The notes beneath the pieces were generated by a model. The model had not been told where the DNA came from. It saw only the letters and a program-made list of their open reading frames with translations, and searched no databases. Both the position numbers and the translations under genes were made by a program. 64,000 nucleotides of DNA from Chitinophaga sp. E66 (GTDB taxonomy: Bacteria > Bacteroidota > Bacteroidia > Chitinophagales > Chitinophagaceae), in assembly GCA_019285755.1 (NCBI GenBank), contig CP079103.1:3038001-3102000 (forward strand). The letters are read 5' to 3'. Shown here piece by piece: positions 1-9,945 of the stretch. How positions within the stretch are numbered: position 1 is the stretch's first letter; each line of letters begins with the position of its first letter.

Positions 1-596
1 CGGGCATGACCTGCGTCTGGGCGGCACGCTACCTCTCCTCCACCGGCGCCCGCGATCTGCTCGGCTCCTTCAACCACGGCTCCATGGCCAATGCCCTCCC
101 GCAGGCCATCGGCGCGGCGCTTTGTGCGCCCGAACGCACCGTGGTGGCGCTCTGCGGCGACGGCGGGCTATCCATGACCACCGGCGACCTGGCCACGATC
201 GCGCAATATAAGCTCCCGGTGAAGGTCATCGTGTTCAACAACCGTTCACTCGGCATGGTGAAACTGGAAATGGAAGTAGCCGGGCTCCCCGACTGGCAGA
301 CGGACATGCATAACCCGGATTTCGCCATGTTGGCGCAGGCTTATGGCCTCCCCGGGATCACCATTTCCCAGCCGGATAAGGTAAAAGAGTCTATTAGCCA
401 GGCCCTGTCCCAGCCAGGCCCCATCCTGTTGAACATTATGACAGACCCCAATGCGCTGGCTATGCCACCGAAGATCCAGCTCGCGCAGGTCCGCGGGATG
501 GCAGCTTCCATGACAAAACTGATGCTGAACGGCGAGTTCGAAGAAGTATGGGAAACCATCAAGAGCAACATCCGCCACGCAAAGGAATTACTTTGA
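1..596 (+). CDS. PoxB-like thiamine-pyrophosphate enzyme, C-terminal part
   Basis: This is the 3' end of a TPP-dependent enzyme of the acetolactate synthase/pyruvate oxidase superfamily; the gene starts left of the window and about 198 residues are visible. The TPP/Mg signature is clear: CGDGG near the start of the visible part, then about 25 residues later FNN. The stretch GSFNHGSMANALPQAIGAA before it and the ending resemble pyruvate:quinone oxidoreductase (PoxB), which converts pyruvate to acetate and CO2 at the membrane. The family call comes from the C-terminal TPP domain alone, so another member of the superfamily remains possible. This part has no frame break. A strong hairpin follows the stop. 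Confidence 0.75.
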   Translation, partial: GMTCVWAARYLSSTGARDLLGSFNHGSMANALPQAIGAALCAPERTVVALCGDGGLSMTTGDLATIAQYKLPVKVIVFNNRSLGMVKLEMEVAGLPDWQTDMHNPDFAMLAQAYGLPGITISQPDKVKESISQALSQPGPILLNIMTDPNALAMPPKIQLAQVRGMAASMTKLMLNGEFEEVWETIKSNIRHAKELL

Positions 597-628
597 AAAC
601 CCTGAAACCACGCCAGTCACCCCTGGCG

Positions 629-666
629 AAAAAGCCTGTCTGCCGGAACCGCGGCGACAGGCTTTT
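629..666. terminator. Intrinsic terminator after the PoxB-like gene
   Basis: An 11-bp perfect stem (AAAAGCCTGTC at 630-640 with GACAGGCTTTT at 656-666) carries a 15-nt loop. The 3' arm ends in TTTT and the 5' arm begins with A residues, so it can work in both directions. It lies 33 bp after the stop codon, in the convergent gap between this gene and the minus-strand rhamnosidase. Confidence 0.8.
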
Positions 667-690
667 GACTTATTTACCTTTTTCCTTCCC

Positions 691-789
691 TCAACATTCT
701 ATCAACCTTCAGTTAAAATTCGGTCTTCCTTCAGTCTTCCTTCAGTCTTCCTTCAGTCAACGTTCGGTCAACATTCGGTCTGCTTTTAG
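691..789. repeat. Nine-unit 11-bp tandem repeat in a 344-bp intergenic region
   Basis: Nine consecutive 11-mers fit the pattern TC(A/T)(A/T)CnTTC(A/G)G. Three are identical (TCTTCCTTCAG at 724-734, 735-745 and 746-756). The others (691-701, 702-712, 713-723, 757-767, 768-778, 779-789) are diverged copies. An inverted copy, GACTGAAGGAA, lies at 810-820. The array occupies the non-coding gap between two convergent genes (597-940), which otherwise holds only the terminator at 629-666 and AT-rich DNA. The short ORF that can be drawn through it is explained by the repeat. Function unknown. Confidence 0.85.
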
Positions 790-940
790 CCAAACACCGA
801 CAAACCCTTGACTGAAGGAATGTTATTAAATGATTGATAATCAACACTAAATAATCTAATCCACTATCAACAATGTCACAGTACGGTCATGAGGTTAAAG
901 TAATTACGTCCAATGGCATGAATTTGCCGGAGACGGTTCT

Positions 941-3506
941 TTACTTAGCCCTCAATCTCGTATGTGTGTGTTCCCGGGCCGGCGTTAATGGGCGTTTTCC
1001 GGGTAATTCGAGGGTTGCGGAGCTGTTGGGCGGGATGGTCATGGTGTACTGTACTTTTTCCCTTTGCGCTTCCAGGAGGAGGTGATGCGGCCGTAGGGGC
1101 CATCATGATGCGCTTCGAACTGACTGAGGCCTTTTACGAAATTGGGTTTCATACGCACATGTTTGAAGCCGGGATGACGCTCGTCGGGGAAGATGCCGCC
1201 CACCCCTTTGTACAACCAGGCCCCGATCTCTCCGAACATGATGTGATTGAGGGAGATATCGCTTTTGGCATTGATGGGCCAGTTTTCATACAGCGTGGTT
1301 GCCCCGTTTTTGATCCACCAGCCCCAGCTGGGATAATCTTCCTGGCCGGCAATTTTCCAGGCCGCATCGGCATAACCATTTTCGCTGAGCGCGTTCAGGA
1401 TCGCCTTGCTGCCGATGAGGCCAACATCCAGGTGGAAGTTATCGGCTACTACCCTTTATAAAGGTTTTCCGCTACTTTCGCGCGGTAAGCATCCGGCACC
1501 AGGCCCCAATACAGCGCAACGCTTAATTCGGTTTGTACCCCTTGTCCGTAGATTCCTTTATCACGATCGAGGTATTTGTCGTTGAACGCATCTTTAATGC
1601 GGTTGGCAAGGGCGGTATATTGTTCATGGTCCGCCGATTTACCGAGCAGCTTCGCCGCCCTGGCAAGGATCGTAACGTCGGCAAAGTAAAAAGCGGTAGA
1701 TGTGAACGGTACCGGCGTTTTGGATTTGACGGGTATCCAGTCGCCCAGGCCCCAGGTGGTGATGCCGGAAGGCGAGATCTCCGTGATATGGTCTACATAG
1801 CGGCGCAGGGCATCGTAAGAACGGGACAGCAGCGTCGTGTCTCCATAAAAAGGTAAATGTTCCAGGGGATGATGGCGATGGTGCTCGTCCAGTCGGGGCC
1901 GTTCCCCATTCATATCCCCACCCGCCCGTCGGGATGATGGACGGGAACACGCCGTTGGGCTGTTGTTCGTCGAAATGATCGTTGAGCCACTTTTCGTACA
2001 CAGTAATACCGTCGAAGTTATACAGGGCCGTTTCGATAGCCTGGTGAGCGTCGCCGGTCCAGCCGTTCTTTTCCCGCTGCGGGCAATCGGTCGGATAGCC
2101 GAAAAGATTAGAGAGGTAAGAGTTATTGGTGGCTTCCCATATCTTGTTCATCACCGGGTTGGAGGTATGCACATAGCCCTTCGGTTCCACGCGGCTATGC
2201 AGGAAGTATCCGGTCAGGCTTTCCTTTTTCAGTTCCACGGGTTGACTGCTTTCCACTTCCACGTACTGGAAACCTTTGTAGTTGAAGCGCGGCATGAAGG
2301 TTTCCTCCCTTTGCCGGAAAGGATGAAAATGTCTGTCTGGAAAGGGTCCTTATCGTCTGTGGGCCGGTAATGCACGTCGATATTGGATTGATCCGTGTGC
2401 CCGGCTGAATCCAGCCTTTCCGCATGTCGCAGGCGCAACACCGTTCCGGCGGGGCCTTTCAGGGTGATCCGGGAGATACCTGAGATATTCTGACCGAGAT
2501 CATATAAGTAACGGGAATCGCTGAATTTGCGGAAGCGCTTCGCCGGCAGGGTATCACAGGCGGCCACGGGGGCCATCGCCTGGGCGGTAACGTTCATGGA
2601 AGGCGCGGCGCGCAGCAGTACATGTTGCCAATCTTTGTCGTTGAACCCCGGCTTCGCCCAACCTTCTTTTTCGAGGCGGGCATCGTAATGTTCCGCAGTG
2701 TAAATGCTATTGAAGATGACGGGGCCGGTAGCGGTTTTCCAGTCTTTCCCGGTGGTTACCGTTTCCACGCGGCCGTCGTCATAAGTAATGCGAACGTCCA
2801 TACAGAAAGCGGGGCGCGCGCGCCGGGGTATGAAAATCCCATACGGCGGTGGATTGGTGATTGTACCAGCCATTACCGAGCATTACGCCCAGCACGTTTT
2901 CGCCGTTCTGCAATTCCTTCGTGACATCCCAGGTTACATATAGATTCCGGCGGTCAAAGCGGGTATACATGGGATCGAGCCGATGATCGCCGATGCGGGT
3001 ACCGTTGACATACAATTCATATAAACCGGCCGTGGCGATATATGCACGGGCGCTGCGGATCTTCCCATCTGTTTTGAATGCTTTCCGGAACAGGCCGGCC
3101 GGTTTCAGGTCCACGTCGTTGACATCGCTGATCCAGGCGCCTTTCCAGGCGCGCTGTTGCAACATACCGGTTTCGAAGGTTGCGCTGGCCGTAGCCTCTG
3201 CGCCTTCTTTATTCCAAATGGTGACGCTCCACTCATAGCGGGTAAAGGTTGCAACGCAGGCCCGTCATACCGGAGGAAACCTACATCGCTGCGCATGACG
3301 GGAGAAGCCCAGACCTCTCCAATTCCCGAGCGAACGGTTACCTTGCAGGCGGATTGATCGCCGTTCAGGATGCTCCAGGTAAACCGGGGCTGCGCCGCGT
3401 CGATGCCCAGCGGAGCCGCCAGGTGCTCGCAACGAAGTGCGCCGGGCTGCTGAGCGGCGGTTTGCAGTGCGGCAAACAGGCCACAGAGAAGGAAAAAGCG
3501 TTTCAT
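941..3506 (-). CDS. Alpha-L-rhamnosidase, GH78 family (reading frame broken)
   Basis: This secreted glycoside hydrolase probably removes terminal alpha-L-rhamnose. The product has a signal peptide (MKRFFLLCGLFAALQTAAQ). The N-terminal rhamnosidase domain includes YELYVNGTRIGDHRLDP. The catalytic barrel region is marked by SNLFGYPTDCPQREKNGW and GITTWGLGDW, and the C-terminal part by GGIFPDERHPGFKHV. Restored length is about 855 residues, usual for GH78. At least five frame breaks occur. The tail past 1039 is recovered by one extra base after KKYS, giving YTMTIPPNSS and a stop at 941-943. One break near 2825 sits in an alternating GC run and needs a two-base loss or a one-base gain. The gene starts 59 bp after the sulfatase stop on the same strand, so the two are probably co-transcribed. 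Confidence 0.9.
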
Positions 3507-3565
3507 GGCGCCTAATATATAAAAACACCGGGGTTAACTGTCCCGGTGCGTCCTGCTCCGCCGGA

Positions 3566-5067
3566 TTACTTCCCTTCTTTGGGCCATTTCACATCTAGGA
3601 ACTCCCATTCCCGGATGTGTGCGGGCCGGTGTTCCTTTTTGACGATGGCGTCGAAACGCGCCAGCAGATCGGGATACTGTGCAGACAGGTCTTTCTGTTC
3701 AGCCGGGTCGCTTTCCAGGTCGTACAGCTCCCGGGGACGATGCACATCCTGCTTCAACCCGGTTTTAACGGCTTTCCATTTGCCCATGCGGATAGCGAGC
3801 TGACCGCCTTTTTCGGGATACTCGAAATAAAGGTAGTCGCGGGCGGCAGTACGTCCGGGTTTGCCCGTCATTTCCGGGAGCAACGAAATACCGTCGTTTT
3901 CCGGGGCGGGTATGCCGGCCAGGTCGGCGAAGGTTGCCATAAGGTCGTATTGCACGGAAAGCAACTGCGACGTTGAGCCTGCGGCTATTTTACCGGGCCA
4001 GCGCACGAGCAGCGGCTCGCGGATGCCCCTTCATACAGATCCATTTTCAGGCCGCGCAGGCCGGCCACGCTGTTGAAGAATGCGGGCTGCACACCGCCGT
4101 TGAAGGTGGCGCCGTTATCGCTGGAAAAGAGGATGACCGTTTCTTCGTCCAGCCCCGCTTTGCGGATGGCGTCCATCACGATGCCCACCTGCGAATCCAG
4201 GTAGGTGATCATAGCCGCGTAAGTGCTAAGCGGATATTTTGTGGCGGAGTAGCCGTTATTGCCATAATAGGGTTTTTCATTGAACTTGCCTGCATATGCC
4301 TGCACTGCGCTGTCTGGCGCCTGGAGCGATACGTGGGGTAATGTATAAGGCAGGTAAAGGAAGAAAGGCTGATCAGCATTCCGGTGGATAAAATCCAGGG
4401 CCTTGCCGGTCATTTTATCGATGGCATATTCCTTGCCTTTGAACTTGTCAAAGTCTTTATCTGTCGCGGTGGATGGGTTGACCGGTGTATGGACGTATAT
4501 GTAAGGATTATCCAGGCTGTCGTACCGGCCGTTTTCCCAAAGGTGCGAAGGATAGAAGTTATGAGATTGTTTCTGGTCGTAGTATCCGTAGAAATAATCG
4601 AAGCCCTGTTTGTTGGGGTCTCCGGTGGTGAAGTGCATGCCAAGCCCCCATTTGCCGATGGCGCCTGTTTTATATCCTGCCTGCCGGAGCATCCGGGCGA
4701 TGGTCATGGTGTTTTCGGGGAGGGGCATTTGCCCGCCTTCCAGGGAATCGGCGAAGCCGCCCATTTCATAATTACCGCGGATATAGCTGTGACCGCCATG
4801 GCGGCCGGTCATGAGCATGCAGCGCGCGGGAGCGCATACGGGTGTACTGGTATAAAACTTCGTGAATTGCATGCCTTCTTTGGCGAGGCGGTCCAGGTGC
4901 GGGGTGGCGATCTTTTGCTGTCCGTAGGCGCCGACCTCGCCCACGCCAAGATCGTCGGCATAGATCAGGATGATATTGGGCTTTTTGGCGGCGGGCTTGC
5001 GGCGCTGCGCCATGGCCTCCTGCGCCAGGATACCCAGCAGGAGAAAGATGCTTATCATACATTTCAT
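3566..5067 (-). CDS. Secreted sulfatase, S1 type (one frame break)
   Basis: This arylsulfatase-like enzyme hydrolyses sulfate esters, probably on a glycan. It has a signal peptide (MKCMISIFLLLGILAQEAMA), then PNIILIYADDLG with the metal-binding aspartates, and the formylglycine motif CAPAR (C-x-P-x-R), meaning the cysteine must be oxidised by a maturase. Further motifs are GKWGLGMH and SSDNGA. Restored length is about 500 residues. A single G missing from the run at 4026-4029 splits the gene; with it restored the junction reads MDLYEGGIREPLLVRWPGK. I chose the start at 5067 because it begins the signal peptide; the in-frame region upstream looks non-coding. Partner of the GH78 gene downstream and divergent from the AraC regulator. 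Confidence 0.9.
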
Positions 5068-5233
5068 GTCATGAAGATAATAAACCACGATGGCTCGTGT
5101 CATGATATTTCGTGGCGGCACCGGCATTTCGCGGAATCCGCCGGATCCGGCATGCTCTACATTTTGCATCAAATCCCCTCCTACAGGCAATTACAACGAA
5201 TGAACATCCGTCTGGCACAACAATCGCAAATCT

Positions 5234-6058
5234 ATGGGCCTAAAACCCATTCCCATGCAAGCACAGCATACGCAGACATTCCGGCTACAGCCGCTCCCCG
5301 CCCGTACCGGCGGCGCATCCGATGAGATCCAGCTGGTGCACCTGACACAGGGCGCCTGCCTGTTCGACAACCAGATCGTTCCTACAGAGGGGCTTTACTT
5401 CATCCGCAGCGCCGCCTCGGGCGAGGGCGCTTTTTCCCGCGATGCCAAAGGGCATTCCTATACGTTCACCCACGACTTCATCCATTACATCCCGCTCGTG
5501 TACGAGCTTTGCCTGCTTGGCGCCGCGGGCAGGCCCGTGTTGCGCATCGATGCCGGTAACCGCCCGGAAGCCTTCGAGCTCCTGCAGCTGATAAGGGCAG
5601 AATGGGAGTCTGACCGCCCTTACCGCCTCGATATGATCCGCGACTACCTCAAAATCCTCCTGCGCCAGATCGCGCGATGCCTGCCCGCACCGCGTACCGG
5701 TTATGCGGCCGACCGGAAAACGGGGCTCGTCCGCCAGTTCATTTCCCTGCTCGACCAGCAGTTCATCCTGCTGAAGAAAGTGACCGATTACGCTTCGCAC
5801 CTGCACGTTACGGCGAACCATCTCAACACGACGTTAAAGGACCTGACCGGGGTAACGGCCAGTGAGCACATCCGCCGCCGCATCCTGTCTGAGGCCCGCA
5901 TGCTGGCCACCCACAAAGAGAATTATTCCATGAAAGAGATCGCCTATCACCTGGGGTTCGAGGATAAGTCTCATTTCTCGAAATACTTTAAAAACGCTTC
6001 GGGCAGGAATTTTACCAATTACAAAAAGAGCTGTCGATGGAAGCATGATTTCCCTTAA
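5234..6058 (+). CDS. AraC-family transcriptional regulator
   Basis: This 274-residue protein has an N-terminal effector-type domain without a clear family signature and a C-terminal AraC double helix-turn-helix (about residues 170-270). The HTH motifs include LHVTANHLNTTLKDLTG and SMKEIAYHLGFEDKSHFSKY, the latter the hallmark second helix. The frame is intact. It is divergent from the sulfatase, with 166 bp between the starts, so regulation of the sulfatase-rhamnosidase pair is a reasonable guess, not shown. A second methionine at 5255 is an alternative start. Confidence 0.9.
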   Translation: MGLKPIPMQAQHTQTFRLQPLPARTGGASDEIQLVHLTQGACLFDNQIVPTEGLYFIRSAASGEGAFSRDAKGHSYTFTHDFIHYIPLVYELCLLGAAGRPVLRIDAGNRPEAFELLQLIRAEWESDRPYRLDMIRDYLKILLRQIARCLPAPRTGYAADRKTGLVRQFISLLDQQFILLKKVTDYASHLHVTANHLNTTLKDLTGVTASEHIRRRILSEARMLATHKENYSMKEIAYHLGFEDKSHFSKYFKNASGRNFTNYKKSCRWKHDFP

Positions 6059-6067
6059 TTTGGGAAC

Positions 6068-6640
6068 ATGCTTACCATTCAATTGTCGCCCGTCCCCAGA
6101 TCCAGACGCCCAGGTTATTGCTTCGCCCCATCCGTCATGAAGACGTGGAAGACATGTTTTATCTGCGGTCTAACCCAGCGCTCATGCAATTTATACCGCG
6201 GCCGCTGGCCACCAGCCATGAAGATGTGCTGGCATTAATTAACCGCTTTGCGGAGCTGGCGGAGAGCAATACCGCCATAAACTGGGGTATCACGATCGCC
6301 GGAGAAGACAAGGTTATAGGCGTGATCGGTTATGTGAAGATCGATGCGGCGAACCACCGCGCGGAGGTCGGTTATATGCTGCACGACGGGTACCATGGCC
6401 AGGGCATTATCCGTGAAGCGCTCGCCGCCGTGCTCCGGCAGGGTTTCGATACGTACGGGTTCCATTCCGTTGAAGCCATCATTGACCCGGCCAACACGGC
6501 CAGCGAGAAAGTACTGACGGGCGCGGGGTTTGTCAGGAGGGGCATTTCCGCGAGGCGGATATTGGCAAGGCCGCTGGGGAGACATCGTCGTGTTTTCCCT
6601 GCTCACGCCTCACCGCGGCCAACAGGTTAACGGCAAATAG
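6068..6640 (+). CDS. GNAT acetyltransferase, RimJ/RimL-like (frame broken)
   Basis: An N-acetyltransferase of the GNAT fold using acetyl-CoA, about 190 residues when restored. RLLLRPIRHEDVEDMF at the N-terminus is typical of the RimJ/RimL branch. GYMLHDGYHGQGIIREAL holds the acetyl-CoA pyrophosphate loop, and IIDPANTASEKVLTGAGF is the usual C-terminal strand-helix. Restoring one base near 6100 links the start at 6068 to the body. Two more near 6543 and 6560 give a C-terminus reading EADYWQGRWGDIVVFSLL with a stop at 6638-6640. Such enzymes act on ribosomal proteins or on small molecules; the substrate cannot be told. A TAATTTGG box lies 4 bp upstream of the ATG. Confidence 0.85.
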
Positions 6641-6657
6641 CGTAATTTAGCTGCCAC

Positions 6658-7384
6658 ATGAGCAGAACTTTTGCGATCGGAGATATTCACGGTGCATACA
6701 GGGCACTGCAGCAGATAATCGAACGGATCAGGCCCAATACGAACGACAGGCTGATATTTTTAGGCGATTATGTAGACGGCTGGTCCGAATCAGCCGAAAC
6801 CATCGCTTACCTGATGGAACTGGACCGCAGGTTTAACTGCGTTTTCCTGCGCGGCAACCACGATGCCTGGTGCGAGAACTGGCTGGGCGGCGACGCCCTC
6901 GACCTCTGGCTCCAGCACGGCGGCAGGGCCACCGTGGCGAGTTATGAAAAAGTCCTGCCGGAAGCCCGTAAAGAGCACTGGCCTTTTTCCGCCGCATGCG
7001 GCAATTCTATACCGACGAGCACAACCGCCTTTATATCCACGCCGGCTTTGCTTCCATGCACGGCCCCGAGTTCGAGCGGTATCAGTATAACTACATGTGG
7101 GACCGCACCCTTTGGGAAATGGCGCTGGCGCTCAACCCGAAGCTCAAACCCGATGACGTCAGCTATCCAAGGCGGCTGCGCCTCTTTCCGAGATCATAAT
7201 CGGCCATACCCCAACCATCAATTACGGCGAATTCAACCCCATGCATGCCGGCAACGTCTGGAACGTGGATACCGGCGCAGGGTTCAACGGCCGGCTGACC
7301 GCGCTTGACCTTCGCAGCAAGGATTTCATCCAGAGCGACACCGTCATGTACCTCTACCCGGGCGAAAAAGGCCGGAATACCTGA
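6658..7384 (+). CDS. Calcineurin-like metallophosphatase (frame broken)
   Basis: A serine/threonine-phosphatase-like or Ap4A-hydrolase-like metallophosphoesterase of about 242 residues. The metal-site motifs are visible: GDIHG (residues 8-12), GDYVDG (36-41, where most relatives have GDxVDRG) and RGNHD (65-69). Later IGHTPT supplies the C-terminal histidine. Two breaks are homopolymer losses: TTTTT at 6984-6988 should be six T, and CC at 7167-7168 should be three C. With both repaired the reading continues to the TGA at 7382-7384. Whether it acts on phosphoproteins or nucleotides is not visible. It lies 17 bp after the acetyltransferase and 23 bp before dusB on the same strand. Confidence 0.88.
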
Positions 7385-7391
7385 TTTTTCG

Positions 7392-7399
7392 TAATTTTG
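7392..7399 (+). promoter_or_regulatory. TAATTTTG box before dusB
   Basis: A perfect match to the Bacteroidota -7 element TAnnTTTG, ending 8 bp before the dusB ATG. No clear TTTG -33 element at the expected distance. If used, the transcript would start at or within a few bases of the start codon. Confidence 0.45.
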
Positions 7400-7407
7400 C
7401 GGCCGCG

Positions 7408-8442
7408 ATGGTTAAGATTGACAACATAACGCTGCCCGAATTCCCGCTCCTCCTGGCGCCCATGGAAGACGTGAGCGATCCGCCGTTCCGGGTGGTCTGC
7501 AAGGCCAACGGGGCAGATCTGCTGTATACGGAGTTCATTTCCAGCGAAGGACTGGTAGGTGATTCGGCGAAATGCCGCCGCAAGCTCGACATCTTCGACG
7601 AGGAGCGCCCGGCGGGCGTTCAGATCTTCGGCGGAGACGAAGGGCGGATGGCGCAGGCGTCTGCCATCGTGGACCTCACGCAGCCGGATTTCCTGGATAT
7701 CAATTTCGGGTGCCCGGTAAAGGGGATCGTGTCTCAGGGCGCGGGCTCCGGCGTCCTTAAAGACCTGGACCTCATGACCCGCCTCACGGCAGCCTGCGTG
7801 AAAGCCACTTCCCTGCCCGTTACCGTGAAAACGCGGCTCGGCTGGGACGAAGACTCAAAAACATAGAAGAAGTAGCAGAAAGGTTGCAGGACGTGGGCAT
7901 CAAAGCCCTCACCATTCACGGCCGCACCCGCTGCCAGATGTACAAAGGCGAGGCCGACTGGTCGCTCATCGCCAAAGTGAAAAACAATCCCCGCATAAAC
8001 ATCCCCATCTTCGGCAACGGCGATATCGACAGTCCGCAGAAAGCGCTGGAGTACAAGAACCGTTTCGGGATCGATGGCATCATGATCGGGCGCGCCGCTA
8101 TCGGCTACCCTGGATCTTCCGGGAAGTCCGTCATTTCCTCAACACCGGCGAAGAATTGCCGGCTCCCACAGTTGCTGAACGGATATCGGTTTGCAAGCAA
8201 CACTGGCCAAATCGCTCCAATGGCGCGGCGGCCAGGCGGGTATCTATTCCATGCGCCGGCATTACCTCACTTATCTTAAAGCGCTCCCCGGCATTAAAGA
8301 ATTCCGCAACCGCCTCGTAACGCTTGCCGATCCCGACGAGATCAATGCCGTACTGGACGAGATCCTCGTCAAATACGAAGGTTTCGAAATGGAGAAGGCG
8401 CCTATCCAATTAGTTAATTACCACGAAAATTGTCCGGTCTGA
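7408..8442 (+). CDS. dusB: tRNA-dihydrouridine synthase (frame broken)
   Basis: An FMN-dependent enzyme that reduces uridines in the tRNA D-loop; about 345 residues when restored, the normal Dus length. LLAPMEDVSDPPFR is the N-terminal Dus signature, NFGCP carries the catalytic cysteine, VKTRLGWD and TIHGRTRCQMYKG are further family motifs, and GNGDI belongs to the phosphate-binding side of the barrel. The C-terminal helical domain includes GIYSMRRHYLTYLK. Three breaks are clear one-base homopolymer losses (A7857-7861, C8108-8110, one C near 8203). The stop is 3 bp from the convergent lipoprotein stop. DusB rather than DusA/C is inferred from general resemblance and from Bacteroidota usually carrying this type. 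Confidence 0.88.
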
Positions 8443-8445
8443 CCG

Positions 8446-8886
8446 CTATTTGCAGTCGGTTTTGGAGTAAGGAGAAGGATCGAAGCGCAGGCGCGCATCG
8501 TCTGTTGCAAAGACAGGCACGCCATTGGCGTCTGCACTGTCTGCCAGGGCCTCGTACAACTGATCGCCCATCATCTTGAAGATCACCGGCCGGTCGCTGG
8601 TAACGCCCTCGCTGGTGAAATGGTATTTGCCACGGAAGATATTATCTTGTAAAATGCCATCTACCGTACCATTGTTTTTGTCTTTCTCGTGAAAGTTATA
8701 CGCCAGCACACCTTTTACATCTCCGTCATTCACCACCAGTTGCAGCTCGAACGTATCGCGCCCGGTTACCTTGCGATAGCAATGGGCGCTGGCCTCGCCT
8801 TCCGTTGCGGCGGCTTGCTGGCTGGAGGGAGCAGACTGACAGGCGAAGAATATGAACGGGATGGATAGTAATACAACAGTGCGCAT
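8446..8886 (-). CDS. Small lipoprotein of unknown function
   Basis: An intact 146-residue protein. The signal peptide MRTVVLLSIPFIFFAC has a lipobox-like end (FFAC), so it is probably lipid-anchored after cleavage at Cys16. After an Ala/Gln/Ser-rich linker the mature part is a single small domain with alternating hydrophobic strands (ELQLVVNDGDVKGVLAYNF, GKYHFTSEGVTSDRPVIFKM) and a pair of cysteines (HCYRK and the C-terminal TDCK) that could form a disulfide. I do not recognise a named family. Convergent with dusB. Confidence 0.75.
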   Translation of the reverse strand: MRTVVLLSIPFIFFACQSAPSSQQAAATEGEASAHCYRKVTGRDTFELQLVVNDGDVKGVLAYNFHEKDKNNGTVDGILQDNIFRGKYHFTSEGVTSDRPVIFKMMGDQLYEALADSADANGVPVFATDDARLRFDPSPYSKTDCK

Positions 8887-8991
8887 GAAGTGGAATTTTT
8901 TAAATCTACAGAAAAAAATGCGAAAGCTGCTGACATAGGGTTGTCAAACCCCGCCGCCATCTTTGTATCATCAAACCAAAAACCTATTATC

Positions 8992-9491
8992 ATGGCAACT
9001 ATTCCTTCTTTATTACAAGAAATGGCCCGCGAAGCCGTTACCACCCGCAAGATGCTGAGCCGCATCCCGGCCGATAAGCTGGACTGGCGCCCCCATCCCA
9101 AAAGCATGGACATGCGCAACCTGGCGATTCACATTGCGGAGCTCCTTCCTGGGCCAAAATGGCCATTGAGACAGACGGGATCGATTTTGCGGCGATGGAA
9201 TATACGCCCCCGGCGGTCAGCAGTGCAGACGACCTCGTGGCCATTCACGAAAAGGCGTTGAAAGAAGGCGCCGCCAGCCTCGAACAGGCAGATGAATCCA
9301 CCTTCGGCCAGCCCTGGACCCTCCGAACCGGCGACCAGGTGCATGGCATAAATCCGAAATCGGAGATCATCCGTATGGCTTATAATCAGATCGTACATCA
9401 CCGGGCGCAGCTGGGCGTTTACCTCCGTCTGCTGGATGTGCCTATCCCTGGCAGTTACGGTCCCAGTGCCGACGAGCCTGCATTTTCCTGA
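8992..9491 (+). CDS. DinB-family protein (one frame break)
   Basis: A four-helix bundle of the DinB/YfiT superfamily, often a metal-dependent thiol transferase or of unknown role; about 166 residues. Histidines expected at the metal site are visible in NLAIHIAEL and in QIVHHRAQLGVYLRLL, the latter the most diagnostic motif. One C missing near 9150 splits the gene; restoring it gives IAELPSWAKMAIETDG across the junction. The start at 8992 begins MATIPSLLQEM. A strong terminator follows at 9514. Confidence 0.85.
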
Positions 9492-9513
9492 TGTCTCTCA
9501 TCCGCCACAATAG

Positions 9514-9546
9514 AAAAGGGAAGCGAAAACGCTTCCCTTTTTTTTT
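9514..9546 (+). terminator. Intrinsic terminator after the DinB gene
   Basis: Twelve-base arm AAAAGGGAAGCG (9514-9525), AAAA loop, complementary arm from 9530, running into nine T residues. A textbook rho-independent terminator for the plus strand, 22 bp after the stop. The A-rich 5' side may also help end minus-strand transcription. Confidence 0.9.
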
Positions 9547-9585
9547 GCTTGCCTAAATTATCGTAAAGAAAGATAGAGAATACTA

Positions 9586-9896
9586 TTATTTGTGGATCCA
9601 CTTTTCATTGAGGAAGAAAGTTCCGAAAGGCACTACGGACGCGCCGAGCGCTACGGCTGTTTTCTTCATGGACCATTGCAGCACCGTTTTCAGTTCGATG
9701 GCCAGTACCACGTACAGCACGAACAACAGGCCATGTGCCATGCCAAGCTGCTTGTTGAGCCAGGGCTCCCCGAAGAAATATTTCAAGGGCATGGATATGA
9801 AGATGATGGCAGGTAAGACAGGCCCTCCAGCCATGCGATGATACGGAAACGTTTAATGGATCGGGCGTGCTGCTGCCCCGTCTGTTGTTTTTCCAT
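9586..9896 (-). CDS. DUF3817-family small membrane protein (one frame break)
   Basis: About 103 residues. After the break the sequence runs LPAIIFISMPLKYFF, then the loop WLNKQLGMAHG, VLYVVLAIEL and a final hydrophobic segment ending NEKWIHK, matching the short three-helix DUF3817 family of integral membrane proteins. Reading upstream in the other frame gives MEKQQTGQQHARSIKRFRII and a tryptophan-containing first helix, so the natural start is 9896 and one base is lost near 9835. Function of the family is unknown. Confidence 0.75.
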
Positions 9897-9945
9897 GACG
9901 CAAACCTACATCGGAATCCGGTTCCGAAATATGATTATGATCAGT

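Noticed and set aside
691-820. The 11-bp array as a CRISPR array
   Set aside because: Units are 11 bp and adjacent with no spacers, and no cas gene is present.
4384-5325. 313-residue ORF on the plus strand
   Set aside because: Antisense to the sulfatase with its CAPAR motif; it runs on into the AraC start without a domain.
6984-8110. Programmed ribosomal frameshifting at homopolymers
   Set aside because: Sites have no slippery heptamer or downstream structure, differ from gene to gene, and occur in housekeeping genes that are single-frame elsewhere.
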